Assembly: GCA_002748835.1 (NCBI GenBank)
Contig: PDTL01000008.1
Coordinates: 1 to 34,795, forward strand
Source: Deltaproteobacteria bacterium
GTDB taxonomy: Bacteria; Desulfobacterota; Desulfobacteria; Desulfobacterales; GCA-2748835
Direction of reading: 5' to 3'
DNA: 34,795 nt
The notes under the pieces were generated by a model, which worked only from the letters and a program-made list of their open reading frames with translations, had not been told where the DNA came from and ran no database searches. The position numbers were made by a program, and so were the translations under genes. Below are positions 1-8,826 of this stretch, piece after piece (positions within the stretch are counted from its first letter, which is position 1; every line of letters begins with the position of its first letter).

Positions 1-175
1 ATTATTAGAATTGAGTATATCATGTCGACTTCAAACTTTCAACATTATTTAATAAATTCGAATTGTTAAAATTCATAGGCTCTTAAGTTAATGACATTGC
101 GCTTTCCCTTGCAAGAATATGCAGGAGGAAAGGGCAGGGGAGAACCGTGAAGATCAAAGCGGTTGGCAGGGAGGA

Positions 176-904
176 TTAGAGTCCCATCCGTTTGAACAGC
201 CGTTCGGGTATGGACTGGATGGCTGTCATCACGACACGCCAGAATCCGGGTACAAAGATGACATCTTTTTTCGTGCGCCAGGCCTTGAAAATGCGATCAC
301 CGGCAGCTTCCGGCGTAAGCGCGAGATACCGGCGTACAGGATCTGTATGCGATTTATGGGATAGTGGGCCGGCAATCACCGTCATGACCGGAATATCTTC
401 AGCACTCAACCGATGGCGAAGACCTGAAAGATACGTGTGGAATCCGGCTTTGGCGCTTCCGTAAATATAGTTCCGTTTACGGCCTTTGACCCCGCTGACC
501 GATCCGATGCCGATAATGAATCCGGTTTTTCGGCGTTGAAAGTCTGCGGCAATGATTTCAAGGATGGAAATGGGCCCGATAAAATTGGTGGTCAGTATGT
601 TCAGCTGTTCCTTGGGGTCGGATTGAGCGGCGTTCTGATTCCCATAATACCCGACCGCGATAATGACACCGTCCGGAGCAGTGGAAAGACTGCGGTAAAA
701 CCCCTCGTGACTGGCCCTGTCACACGCATCGAAATACGCCGTGTGTACAGGAGATCCACAGGTCGCGTTCAGATAGGCTGCGTTTTTTGAGAGCTGTTCC
801 TGATTGCGGGACGCCAGGGTGATTTCAGCCTGGTGATGCGTTGCAAACAGGCCCGCCAAATGCACAGCCATCGGAGAAGATCCGCCTAAGATAAGAAGAT
901 GCAT
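176..904 (-). CDS. SDR-family NAD(P)-dependent oxidoreductase
   Basis: A 242-residue short-chain dehydrogenase/reductase of ordinary family length, probably cytosolic and NAD(P)(H)-dependent. The N-terminal nucleotide-binding turn reads GGSSPMA, a variant of the usual glycine-rich motif, after the strand MHLLIL. A TNFIG segment matches the structural Asn of the family. The catalytic part is the Ser in GIGSVSG followed by YIYGSAKAG, which gives the YxxxK pair. The variant glycine motif resembles SDRs that act on sugars or polyprenyl-linked sugars such as DprE2, but the substrate cannot be told from sequence. No neighbour on the same strand suggests a pathway. The start is the ATG at 904; a strong ribosome site is not evident. 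Confidence 0.85.
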   Translation of the reverse strand: MHLLILGGSSPMAVHLAGLFATHHQAEITLASRNQEQLSKNAAYLNATCGSPVHTAYFDACDRASHEGFYRSLSTAPDGVIIAVGYYGNQNAAQSDPKEQLNILTTNFIGPISILEIIAADFQRRKTGFIIGIGSVSGVKGRKRNYIYGSAKAGFHTYLSGLRHRLSAEDIPVMTVIAGPLSHKSHTDPVRRYLALTPEAAGDRIFKAWRTKKDVIFVPGFWRVVMTAIQSIPERLFKRMGL

Positions 905-928
905 AGAAAAATATACCTGGAATGGTTC

Positions 929-940
929 CGTTAGCTAACG
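929..940. promoter_or_regulatory. 12-bp perfect palindrome upstream of the SDR gene
   Basis: CGTTAGCTAACG is a perfect 12-bp palindrome 25 bases upstream of the SDR start, in the spacer between divergent genes. Its place fits an operator for a dimeric repressor. No regulator gene lies nearby, so the role is inference. Confidence 0.25.
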
Positions 941-1010
941 TGAGCACACCCTGGTGAGGCACGTATCATTGTGACACTTTAAAATAAACCTTTTTCGTTC
1001 AAAAACACTC

Positions 1011-1033
1011 ACCAGATCTTGCATGGATCTGGT
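1011..1033. promoter_or_regulatory. Inverted repeat 40 bases upstream of the SLC13 permease
   Basis: ACCAGATC and GATCTGGT form perfect 8-bp arms around a 7-base loop. No T-run follows, so this is not a typical terminator. It lies in the likely leader or promoter of the permease gene and could be an operator or an mRNA hairpin. Confidence 0.25.
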
Positions 1034-1073
1034 CATACTGACTCAAATTTTGTGAATGGATACGTAGATTTTT

Positions 1074-2849
1074 ATGGATATCTGGATTGTTTCGACGATT
1101 CTCATTGTTGCGGTATATTTTCTGATCATGGAAAAGATTTCTGTTGACCTTACTGCAATTGGTATCATTGTGCTTTTGGTGGTTTTCAGAATTCTCACAC
1201 CCAAAGAGGCTGTTATGGGATTTGCCAATCCTGCGGTGATTACCATTGGCGCGATGTTTATTGTCTCTAAGGGGCTTATGCGTACCGGAGGCGTAGCGTT
1301 TATCGGAAGACAACTTATCAGCCTTGCCCGGGGAAACTATACCCTCGCGCTGATTGTTGTTTTATTTACCGTTGCCCTGGCGTCTGCCTTTATCAATAAT
1401 ACGCCCATTGTGATTCTGGCCATCCCGGTGGTGATGACCCTGTGTTGCGAATACGGGTTAAGCCCTGCAAAATTTCTCATTCCGATTTCCTATGCATCCA
1501 TCCTTGCCGGAACCTGCACCCTTATCGGTACATCGACCAATATCATTGTCAGTGACCTGAGTGTGGCATATGGGTTTGGTGAAATAAGCATGTTTGAGCT
1601 TGCCTCTATTGGCGTACCCATTGCTGTGATCGGTATTATTTTTCTTGTAATTGCAACGCCAAAAGTGATCCCCTCCCTTGCAAACCCGGTTTGTCACCTG
1701 GGAAACAGTGAACACCGGCAATATCTGGCAGAGTTAAAGATACCGTTAACAAGCAGGCTGATCGGAAACCGTTCTGAAAAAATTTTCGGGAACAGATACA
1801 AAGGGATGGAAACCCTGGAACTGATAAGAGACAGCAGGATTTACCATCCGGCCCGTGAACCCATGGCAGTAGAGGGCGGTGACAGATTACTTATCAAAGC
1901 TGAACTGAGCGATCTTGTGACGATGCTGCACCAGGAGGATGTTGAACTGCCCGGCTCAAACAGGGAACTGATGCTTGGGGCTCAGAAAGATGCTTCGATT
2001 GTTGTGGAGTTAGTGATTACACCCCACTCGTCTTTCAAAGGGCAGCCTCTGACCACAACCGAACTTGCAGATGACCCGGAAGTCAATATTATCGCTGTTC
2101 AGAGGCAGAGTTTTCACATGACTGAAAAAGAAATCCATGATGTGATACTCAGAACAGGGGATATCCTGCTTGTCTGGTGCAGCGAAAGCAAGCTTGCAGC
2201 AATACGGGGTGAGACCGATTATCTGGTTGTTGAAGATGTTTATGAAGAGCTGGTTCATAAACGTAAAGCCGTATGGTCGGTGGTAAATTTTATCGGCATG
2301 GTGGGCACGGCAACTTTGGGGCTGGCTGATATCATGACCTGTGCTCTGACCGCAGCATTTCTGATGATCATTACAGGCTGCCTGCAGATGCGCGTCGCAT
2401 ACAAATCACTTCAGGGAGATGTTTTGCTTCTTATTGCCGGAACCATTGCCCTTGGCACTGCAATGCAAAAAACAGGTGCCAGTGCATTCTATGCAAATGG
2501 GTTTATCAATCTGTTTTCCGGGGCGTCACCGGGGATGGTTTTGGGGGCCATGATTCTTTTAACCAGCGTCAGTACCCATATTTTGAGCAACAATGCAACC
2601 GCTGTTCTTTTGCTGCCCATTGCCCTATCAACAGCCATGGCCATTGGCGTGGACCCGAAACCATTTATCATCGGAATCTGTTTGGGTGCCAGCGCCTGTT
2701 TTGCAACGCCAATGGGCTATCAGACCAACCTGATGGTATATGGCCCCGGCGGTTACCGTTTTATTGACTATTTAAAACTCGGAATGCCGCTGAACCTGCT
2801 CGTGATTATTGTTGGTACGCTTTTTATTCCTGTGATCTGGCCATTTTAA
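1074..2849 (+). CDS. SLC13-family permease with two RCK_C (TrkA-C) domains
   Basis: A 591-residue inner-membrane transporter of the divalent anion/sodium symporter (SLC13, CitT) superfamily. About 200 N-terminal residues form several membrane segments, beginning WIVSTILIVAVYFLIM, with the family-type NNTPIV hairpin region. Residues of about 215-290 and 300-385 are soluble and look like two RCK_C domains, with phrases such as GGDRLLIKA and RTGDILLVW typical of that fold. The second membrane half starts near residue 400 and holds a second SNNATAVLL hairpin. This split layout is usual for RCK_C-containing SLC13 proteins, often annotated as sulfate or dicarboxylate permeases. The ligand is not determined by sequence. 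It stands alone as a single-gene unit. Confidence 0.88.
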   Translation: MDIWIVSTILIVAVYFLIMEKISVDLTAIGIIVLLVVFRILTPKEAVMGFANPAVITIGAMFIVSKGLMRTGGVAFIGRQLISLARGNYTLALIVVLFTVALASAFINNTPIVILAIPVVMTLCCEYGLSPAKFLIPISYASILAGTCTLIGTSTNIIVSDLSVAYGFGEISMFELASIGVPIAVIGIIFLVIATPKVIPSLANPVCHLGNSEHRQYLAELKIPLTSRLIGNRSEKIFGNRYKGMETLELIRDSRIYHPAREPMAVEGGDRLLIKAELSDLVTMLHQEDVELPGSNRELMLGAQKDASIVVELVITPHSSFKGQPLTTTELADDPEVNIIAVQRQSFHMTEKEIHDVILRTGDILLVWCSESKLAAIRGETDYLVVEDVYEELVHKRKAVWSVVNFIGMVGTATLGLADIMTCALTAAFLMIITGCLQMRVAYKSLQGDVLLLIAGTIALGTAMQKTGASAFYANGFINLFSGASPGMVLGAMILLTSVSTHILSNNATAVLLLPIALSTAMAIGVDPKPFIIGICLGASACFATPMGYQTNLMVYGPGGYRFIDYLKLGMPLNLLVIIVGTLFIPVIWPF

Positions 2850-3246
2850 AATGAAAGCGTAGTATGTAAAAAAAAGAGTATTTTTTGGCTGGATATACCG
2901 GTTGGCCGGCCAGGTGAATCCCAAACTTGTTTTTCTGCTTGGTATGTATTCTGTCAAATACACTGTAATACAACTGTTGGAGGTTCCCAAATGAGCTTAA
3001 CCGTTTTCGCGGTTTTGAAATCTTGCAAAAATCGGGGACAGGAAAATTTAACATCCTTTTTTTAAAACAAATAAAATTAATGCATATAGTTTATCAAGAG
3101 AGACCTCAATAGCAGACGCCTTAACAAACGGCAAAAAAACGACCGCTTTAACTGTGACACCATCAGTATGAAAGTGGAAACGGGGGTATCTCCGTGTGTG
3201 CGTAATGTCGATATCATTTCTTCGCGGGGTTTCGTTCAGCCGATGC
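2850..3246. other. Long AT-rich spacer with no recognised gene
   Basis: Nearly 400 bases between the permease and the bat promoter. It holds one very short open frame with a good ribosome site (2991-3065) and several A and T runs. No protein family, RNA or clear terminator is recognised. Confidence 0.5.
2991..3065 (+). CDS. Possible 24-residue small ORF
   Basis: ATG at 2991 is preceded by TTGGAGGTTCCCAA, a near-ideal Shine-Dalgarno with 7-base spacing. The peptide starts MSLTVFAVLKSCK and ends in TSFF before TAA. No family is recognised. The frame is short enough to be chance; only the ribosome site argues for it. Confidence 0.22.
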   Translation: MSLTVFAVLKSCKNRGQENLTSFF

Positions 3247-3276
3247 TTGACAGACACTTGCCTTCCCCGATATAAA
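3247..3276 (+). promoter_or_regulatory. Sigma70-type promoter of the bat operon
   Basis: TTGACA at 3247-3252 and TATAAA at 3271-3276 are separated by 18 bases. This is the best promoter match in the window. It predicts transcription from about 3283 and a leader of roughly 80 bases before moxR. Confidence 0.65.
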
Positions 3277-3360
3277 TGCCATCAGAAAATAGGAACCATT
3301 CAGACAGATCATCTCTGAAACCACTGAATCCGGTACGCTGAACCCTAGACGAGATACGGT

Positions 3361-4338
3361 ATGATTGAAGAAATAAATCAGAAAGTTGAAGAAAACCATC
3401 TGCTGATCAGCAAGGTCCGAGAAGAAATCGGCAAGGTGCTGGTCGGCCAGCGGGATCTGATTGACGGCCTGCTCATGGGTCTCCTGACCGGCGGACATAT
3501 CCTGATTGAAGGGGTTCCGGGCCTCGCCAAAACCAGTGCGGTAAAAGCCCTGGCAGATACGGTCCGGTGTGATTTTAAACGGATCCAGTTTACACCAGAC
3601 CTGCTGCCGGCAGATCTGGTTGGAACGGAAGTCTATCGACCGGAAACCGCCGCCTTTGCCATCAAAAAAGGCCCTGTCTTCCATAATATGATTCTGGCAG
3701 ACGAGATCAACCGGGCACCATCCAAGGTACAGTCGGCCCTCCTGGAAGCCATGCAGGAACATCAGGTAACCATCGGGGATGAAACCTTTGCGCTCCCGCA
3801 CCCCTTTCTCGTGCTGGCCACCCAGAATCCCATTGAGCAGGAAGGGACCTATCCGCTGCCCGAAGCCCAAGTGGACCGGTTCATGCTGAAACTTCAGGTG
3901 GCCTATCCCTCGCGGGAAGATGAAAAAGAAATTTTAAAACGGGTGGGATTTGATGCGTCTGCGGCAATCCAACCGGTGATGCTCCAGTCAGACATCGAAC
4001 GGATGTCAGATGTGATCCGGCATATCTATGTGGATGATAAACTGAAAGACTATATTGTGGATCTGGTCTTTGCTACGCGCCAGCCCCAGGATGTTTCACC
4101 GGATATCGCCGATTATATCCAGTTCGGTGCGTCTCCCCGTGCGACGATTTTTCTGAGTCTTGCCTCGCGGGCCTATGCGTTTCTCCAGGGCCGGGCGTAT
4201 GTGACACCACAGGATATCAAAACCATTGCACCGGATGTGCTGCGTCACCGGATTCTCCTGACCTACGAGGCGGAAGCAGAGGACATTCGTTCGGAAATGA
4301 TCATTTCCCGCATCTTTGATACGGTTGAAGTCCCCTGA
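3361..4338 (+). CDS. MoxR-family AAA+ ATPase
   Basis: A 325-residue AAA+ ATPase of the MoxR family, thought to act as a chaperone-like partner for von Willebrand A (VWA) proteins. Walker A is GVPGLAKT at residues 51-58, Walker B is ILADE at 111-115, the sensor-1 Asn is in LATQNPIEQ at about 156, and PEAQVDRF carries the arginine finger region. A C-terminal lid domain follows with the family phrase GASPRA. Length is normal. It is the first gene of the bat operon, behind a good promoter, and DUF58 follows after 39 bases, the classic MoxR-DUF58-VWA order. The ribosome site before the ATG is weak (GACGAGA). Confidence 0.95.
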   Translation: MIEEINQKVEENHLLISKVREEIGKVLVGQRDLIDGLLMGLLTGGHILIEGVPGLAKTSAVKALADTVRCDFKRIQFTPDLLPADLVGTEVYRPETAAFAIKKGPVFHNMILADEINRAPSKVQSALLEAMQEHQVTIGDETFALPHPFLVLATQNPIEQEGTYPLPEAQVDRFMLKLQVAYPSREDEKEILKRVGFDASAAIQPVMLQSDIERMSDVIRHIYVDDKLKDYIVDLVFATRQPQDVSPDIADYIQFGASPRATIFLSLASRAYAFLQGRAYVTPQDIKTIAPDVLRHRILLTYEAEAEDIRSEMIISRIFDTVEVP

Positions 4339-4377
4339 TCGTTTCGCCGTACGGCACTATAGGGTGAGCGTTTTTCA

Positions 4378-5256
4378 ATGATGGATCCGGACGTCATAAA
4401 AAAAATAAAAAAAATCCACATCAAAAGCCGGCGCCAGGTGAACACGCTGATGGCAGGGCAGTTCAAGTCTGTATTCCGCGGTGCCGGCATTGAATTTGAA
4501 GAAGTGCGTGAGTATTCTCCCGGCGATGATGTCAAACATATCGACTGGAAAGTCTCTGCCCGGATGGGGCGGCCGTATGTGAAACTCTATACGGAAGAAC
4601 GGGAAAGCATTGTCATGCTGCTCATCGACATGAGCGCCTCCAACCGGTTCGGCACCACCGGCACCCAGAAAATTGAATCAGCTGCCGAGATTGGCTGCAC
4701 GCTGGCATTCAACGCCATCCGCAACAATGATAAGGTCGGGGCTGTTTTCTTTACGGACCGGGTGGAAAAGTACATCCCTCCCAAAAAGGGGAATGCCCAT
4801 ATCTGGCGGGTGATCAAGGAAATTTTCACATTTACGCCAGCTCACCGCGGAACGGATATCCGTGAGGCGGTCGAGTACCTGAGCCGGGTGAGCCGTAAAC
4901 GCACCATCAGTTTTATCATTTCCGACTTTATTGATGAAGACTTTATACGATCCATGCGCATTGCCGGCAGGCGGCATGAAATTATCGCCGTGATGCTGTC
5001 GGATCCGGCAGAATTCAACCTGCCGTCAGCGGGTCTGTTTTCGGTTGAGGATTTTGAATCCGGGGCGCGGTTTACCGTGGATGCATCCAGTGCCCGGGTT
5101 CGCGAACACTTCAGCCGTCTGCAGGCTGACCTGTACCGCGACCGACTCATGGCGTTTCAGCATGCGGGCATCGACTGCATGGAGCTTCGGACCAACGGCG
5201 ATGTGGTGGATGTACTGACAAGGTATTTCAGACTGCGTGAAAAACGTGTACGATAA
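4378..5256 (+). CDS. DUF58 domain protein with VWA-like fold
   Basis: A 292-residue soluble DUF58 protein. The DUF58 hallmark lies at about residues 30-75, with FRGAGIEFEEVREY and SPGDDVKHIDWKVSAR. A VWA-like metal site motif DMSAS follows at 84-88. Family members are encoded next to MoxR ATPases and are presumed clients or adaptors of them; no enzymatic activity is established. Two tandem ATG codons lie at the start. The 3' end overlaps the next gene if that gene starts at the GTG at 5237, or abuts it if it starts at the ATG at 5261, which points to coupled expression. Confidence 0.93.
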   Translation: MMDPDVIKKIKKIHIKSRRQVNTLMAGQFKSVFRGAGIEFEEVREYSPGDDVKHIDWKVSARMGRPYVKLYTEERESIVMLLIDMSASNRFGTTGTQKIESAAEIGCTLAFNAIRNNDKVGAVFFTDRVEKYIPPKKGNAHIWRVIKEIFTFTPAHRGTDIREAVEYLSRVSRKRTISFIISDFIDEDFIRSMRIAGRRHEIIAVMLSDPAEFNLPSAGLFSVEDFESGARFTVDASSARVREHFSRLQADLYRDRLMAFQHAGIDCMELRTNGDVVDVLTRYFRLREKRVR

Positions 5257-5260
5257 TTCC

Positions 5261-6001
5261 ATGAACAGCGCAACTGCCTGGCGGGGCCCGAGGGTCTTGT
5301 TGCCTATCTGCGTATGGCTGATCCTGACAGCCGTGCTGCTCGCACCCGGATCCCGTGTCCAGGCCGCAAAACAGACCCCATCACCGCCTGTCACGACATT
5401 GGAGACCTGGGATCCGTCACAGCCGGATGCACCAGGATCTGTGGCACCAGATACCTTGACTGATATTCATGATATCCGGCCGCCGGTGGAAGTGACCCAC
5501 TACCTGTCCTTTGTACTTGCCGGACTGCTGGGCGTTCTGATACTGCTACTCCTTGTGACGGTGGCAGTGCTGATCAAAAGATGGCTTCAGAACAAGGGGG
5601 GATCAACTGCCGGCATCCCCGTGATACCCCCGGATGAAGAAGCCTTAAGTGCGCTGGATGCGCTTGATTATACCGCCGTATCAAATGTTAAAAATTTTTA
5701 TTTTCGTCTATCGGAACTCCTGCGGCGGTATCTTGAACGGGTGTTTGCCTTTCACGCCCTTGAAATGACCACCGAAGAGCTGCTGCCCAAACTCTCCTCG
5801 CTTGCGCTGGCGCACCCCCACAAACAGATGCTCAGCACCTTTTTTAAGCAGTCTGACCCCATCCGGTATGCAGGGGCCTTGGCTGCACACGGACAGCCGG
5901 AACAAGACTGGGCAGCGATTCGGGCCTTTATCATCGAACATACGGCAGCCTGCCGGGTAGCGTCGGAACCCGGCATTGATCCGGTTTCGGAAAGGGAGTA
6001 G
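5261..6001 (+). CDS. Bat operon membrane protein (DUF4381-like)
   Basis: A protein of about 246 residues with a signal-peptide-like N-terminus (LLPICVWLILTAVLLAPG), a Pro/Asp-rich periplasmic stretch, one strong membrane segment (FVLAGLLGVLILLLLVTVAV) and a cytosolic helical tail. The tail phrase LLRRYLERVFAFHALEMTTE resembles the DUF4381 proteins and BatD C-termini found between DUF58 and VWA genes in such operons. A GTG at 5237 would add eight residues and overlap the DUF58 gene. I prefer the ATG at 5261, four bases after that stop, because it puts a charged residue and the hydrophobic core at usual signal-peptide spacing. Function beyond being a Bat complex partner is unknown. Confidence 0.75.
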   Translation: MNSATAWRGPRVLLPICVWLILTAVLLAPGSRVQAAKQTPSPPVTTLETWDPSQPDAPGSVAPDTLTDIHDIRPPVEVTHYLSFVLAGLLGVLILLLLVTVAVLIKRWLQNKGGSTAGIPVIPPDEEALSALDALDYTAVSNVKNFYFRLSELLRRYLERVFAFHALEMTTEELLPKLSSLALAHPHKQMLSTFFKQSDPIRYAGALAAHGQPEQDWAAIRAFIIEHTAACRVASEPGIDPVSERE

Positions 6002-6006
6002 GGCGG

Positions 6007-7005
6007 ATGTTTCGATTTCAGTCCCCCATCTGGTTTATCCTGCTCCTGTTGCTTCCTGCAATCGGTTTCTGGAAGGCACGACGCGGTGCAACGGCCCGCC
6101 TTCGGGTCTCTTCCGTGGATACCCTTTCACTTTTGTCCGGGGGGGTCTGGCTGCACCTCAGACGCGCCATGCCAATTTTGCGCATCCTTTCACTGACATT
6201 GCTGATCACTTCCCTGGCAAGGCCCCAGTGGTGGATCAAACAGGTCAGCGTCAAGACCGAAGGCATTAATATTGTCGTGGCAGTCGATGTGTCTGAAAGT
6301 ATGGCTGCCCTTGATTTCAAACGGCGGGGAAAAATCGTCAACCGGCTGGAAGCGATCAAGGGCGTGATTGAATCCTTTGTTTCCAGGCGGGACGGGGACC
6401 GGATCGGCATGGTGGTGTTCGGTACCCATGCGTTCACACAGCTTCCCTTGACCCGGGATTACGCCGCCCTGACCTTTGTGCTGGACCGGCTCCAAATCGG
6501 GTCTGCCGGTAAAAATACCGCGATCGGGGATGCCATCGGCATTTCCCTGAAACGGCTTTCCGATATTGAAAGCGACGCCAATATCATCATCCTGCTCACC
6601 GACGGCCAGAGCAACGCCGGAGAACTGTCTCCGGATGCGGCGGCGCGCATCGCAGCGGATCAGCAGGTGAAGATCTATACCATTGGTGTGGGAACCCGCG
6701 GCAAAGCGCCGTATCTGGTCAAACATCCGGTGTTCGGTGAGCAGTATGTCTATCAGCAGGTGGACATTGATGAAAAAACACTGACCGCCATTGCCGAGAA
6801 AACCGGCGGCATGTATTTCAGGGCCCAGGACACTGAAGCGCTTGAAGCGATCTACCGTACCATCGACCAACTGGAAAAAACAGAGGTGGAAGTGGAGACC
6901 TTTGCGGAATACCGTGATCTGTACCGGTATACACTGGTACCAGCGCTGATGTTGATGTTACTTGCTGTCCTGCTGACACAAACCCGGCTTCTGAGGATTC
7001 CATGA
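6007..7005 (+). CDS. batA: BatA-type VWA domain membrane protein
   Basis: A 332-residue inner-membrane protein with hydrophobic segments near residues 8-22 and 55-72, a VWA domain over about 85-290 and a C-terminal membrane segment. The metal-ion-dependent adhesion motif DVSES (DxSxS) is intact at 94-98, and the Thr and Asp positions are supported by TAIGDAI and LLTDGQSN. This is the standard BatA layout from Bacteroides-type aerotolerance operons, where VWA proteins are thought to form a periplasmic complex with MoxR. Its stop overlaps the next start as ATGA at 7002-7005, showing translational coupling. Confidence 0.9.
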   Translation: MFRFQSPIWFILLLLLPAIGFWKARRGATARLRVSSVDTLSLLSGGVWLHLRRAMPILRILSLTLLITSLARPQWWIKQVSVKTEGINIVVAVDVSESMAALDFKRRGKIVNRLEAIKGVIESFVSRRDGDRIGMVVFGTHAFTQLPLTRDYAALTFVLDRLQIGSAGKNTAIGDAIGISLKRLSDIESDANIIILLTDGQSNAGELSPDAAARIAADQQVKIYTIGVGTRGKAPYLVKHPVFGEQYVYQQVDIDEKTLTAIAEKTGGMYFRAQDTEALEAIYRTIDQLEKTEVEVETFAEYRDLYRYTLVPALMLMLLAVLLTQTRLLRIP

Positions 7006-8822
7006 AGTTTGATGTTGTCGAACTGCTGTATCTGATCTGGCTGATCCCGTTTTTGATGGGACTCTATTATTACGGCATGCGCCGTCGTCAGTCAATTCTT
7101 GCTGCCTATATCACCGAGCGGAGCCTGAACGCGGTCAGAACCGGACAAACGAACCGCCTGCGCAGGGTGCGGGCCGGACTGACACTGATGGCGTTGATCT
7201 GCATAATCACGGCGCTGGCCGGGCCCCAGTATGGATTTTCCTGGAAAAAAATGGAACAAAAAGGGGTGGATATTCTGATCGCCATTGACTGCTCACGGAG
7301 CATGCTGGCAGGCGATATCAAACCCACCCGTCTTGACCGGGCCAAACGAGAGATCATTGATCTGTTATCCATGCTCAAAGGTGATCGGGTCGGGTTGATT
7401 GTGTTTTCAGGAGTTGCCTTTCTGCAATGCCCCCTGACGCTTGATTATGAGGCGTTTTATATGTTTTTAAATTCCCTGTCCCCGGCGTTGGTGCCGGTGG
7501 GCGGAACCCGTATTTCCGATGCCATTGATACTGCGATCAACGCATTTGATCCAGACACCGCCACGGAAAAGGCGGTAATCCTGATCACAGATGGTGAAAG
7601 TACCGGCGGTGACCCGGTTGCGTCTGCGCGCGCGGCAGCGGAAAAAGGGATTCGCATTTTCACCATCGGCGTGGGCCGTGATGACGGTATTCCGGTTCCG
7701 GATTCCGAAGGCGGGTTTAAAAAAGACCGTGAAGGAAACATTGTACTCACGCGATTAGACGAAGCCATGCTCAAAAAGGTCGCAGCCATATCCGGCGGCA
7801 CCTATGTCCGTTCGGTGGCAGGGGATATGGATCTTGACCTGATTTATACACGGGATATTCTGCTCACCATGGACCGAAGCACCCTGTCGGATGGAAAACG
7901 CCAGGTATGGGAAAACCGGTATCAGTGGTGTCTGGCAATGGCCCTGGTACTGTTGCTTGCCGAATGGATGACCCCGTCTGTCCGGCGACAGGTGTATCGG
8001 GGCGTTATTGTGGCTGTGCTCCTGTCAGGTATGGTGACGGTGCCCCGCCTGGCGGCCGCATCAGATCCCATGACACAGGGGTATGCCGCGTACCAGGCTG
8101 GAGAATACGAGCAGGCCCTGAAATGCTATATTGACGCTCAGCTGGCAGATCCTGAAAACCCTCTGATTGACTATAACATGGGTACGGTCTATTACCGGCT
8201 CGGTCAGTTTGACCAGGCGGCCGCGCATTTTAAAAAGGCTCTTGAACAGGAGGATGCACTACAGAAAGGCACGGCATATTACAATCTCGGTAACAGTGCC
8301 TTCCGCCAGAAGGCATATGACGATGCGATTTCAAGCTATGAAAAAGCACTTGAGCTGATGCCGGATGATGCCATGACAAAAGACAACTTGGCACTGGCAC
8401 GTCAGGCAAAAGAAATGGCAGCGCAGACACCGCCTTCCACTGATTCCGCTGATTCAAACCAAAAAGGGGAAGAAAAGGAAAAAGATACAAAGACGGGTGA
8501 TGATTCAACAGATGACACGGGTAAGGAAAAACAGCCATCAGGGGCGAAGGATACCGCGTCTCAACCAAATCCGCCGGATACCGATGATCAAAGCCAGGCG
8601 CCTCCTGCTGAACCGGACGCTAGCGATGCAGACACGAACCAGGGCAAACAGCCCCAGGATCCATTATCAGAGGCATCCTCGGAGCCCCAGCCCGCAGCTG
8701 CAGATGAAAAACCCGCTGACCGTGACCCGGATACGGAAAAGGTGTTGAACCGGCTTCAGGATCAGCCCGGCCAGGCCATGATACCCGTATACAGACCCTC
8801 GCAGGTGGAAAAGGACTGGTAA
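7002..8822 (+). CDS. BatB-BatC fusion: VWA domain plus TPR repeats
   Basis: A 606-residue protein that joins the BatB and BatC functions. Residues 1-75 hold two membrane segments; the VWA domain follows with the intact motif DCSRS at 96-100 and LITDGEST further on. A membrane segment near residue 310 precedes TPR repeats over about 360-467, with phrases such as YNMGTVYYRLGQFDQAA and YYNLGNSAFRQKAYDDAI. The last 130 residues are low-complexity and rich in Asp, Glu, Pro, Gln and Ser, a likely disordered periplasmic tail, ending MIPVYRPSQVEKDW. In many bacteria BatB and BatC are separate genes, but fusion is known. It overlaps batA by four bases and batD starts four bases later. Confidence 0.9.
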   Translation: MKFDVVELLYLIWLIPFLMGLYYYGMRRRQSILAAYITERSLNAVRTGQTNRLRRVRAGLTLMALICIITALAGPQYGFSWKKMEQKGVDILIAIDCSRSMLAGDIKPTRLDRAKREIIDLLSMLKGDRVGLIVFSGVAFLQCPLTLDYEAFYMFLNSLSPALVPVGGTRISDAIDTAINAFDPDTATEKAVILITDGESTGGDPVASARAAAEKGIRIFTIGVGRDDGIPVPDSEGGFKKDREGNIVLTRLDEAMLKKVAAISGGTYVRSVAGDMDLDLIYTRDILLTMDRSTLSDGKRQVWENRYQWCLAMALVLLLAEWMTPSVRRQVYRGVIVAVLLSGMVTVPRLAAASDPMTQGYAAYQAGEYEQALKCYIDAQLADPENPLIDYNMGTVYYRLGQFDQAAAHFKKALEQEDALQKGTAYYNLGNSAFRQKAYDDAISSYEKALELMPDDAMTKDNLALARQAKEMAAQTPPSTDSADSNQKGEEKEKDTKTGDDSTDDTGKEKQPSGAKDTASQPNPPDTDDQSQAPPAEPDASDADTNQGKQPQDPLSEASSEPQPAAADEKPADRDPDTEKVLNRLQDQPGQAMIPVYRPSQVEKDW

Positions 8823-8826
8823 ACCC

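Noticed and set aside
3214..3870. A 218-codon open frame on the minus strand across the start of moxR
   Set aside because: It lies antisense to a clear MoxR gene with intact ATPase motifs; its product shows no family pattern, and its length follows from GC-rich codon use opposite.
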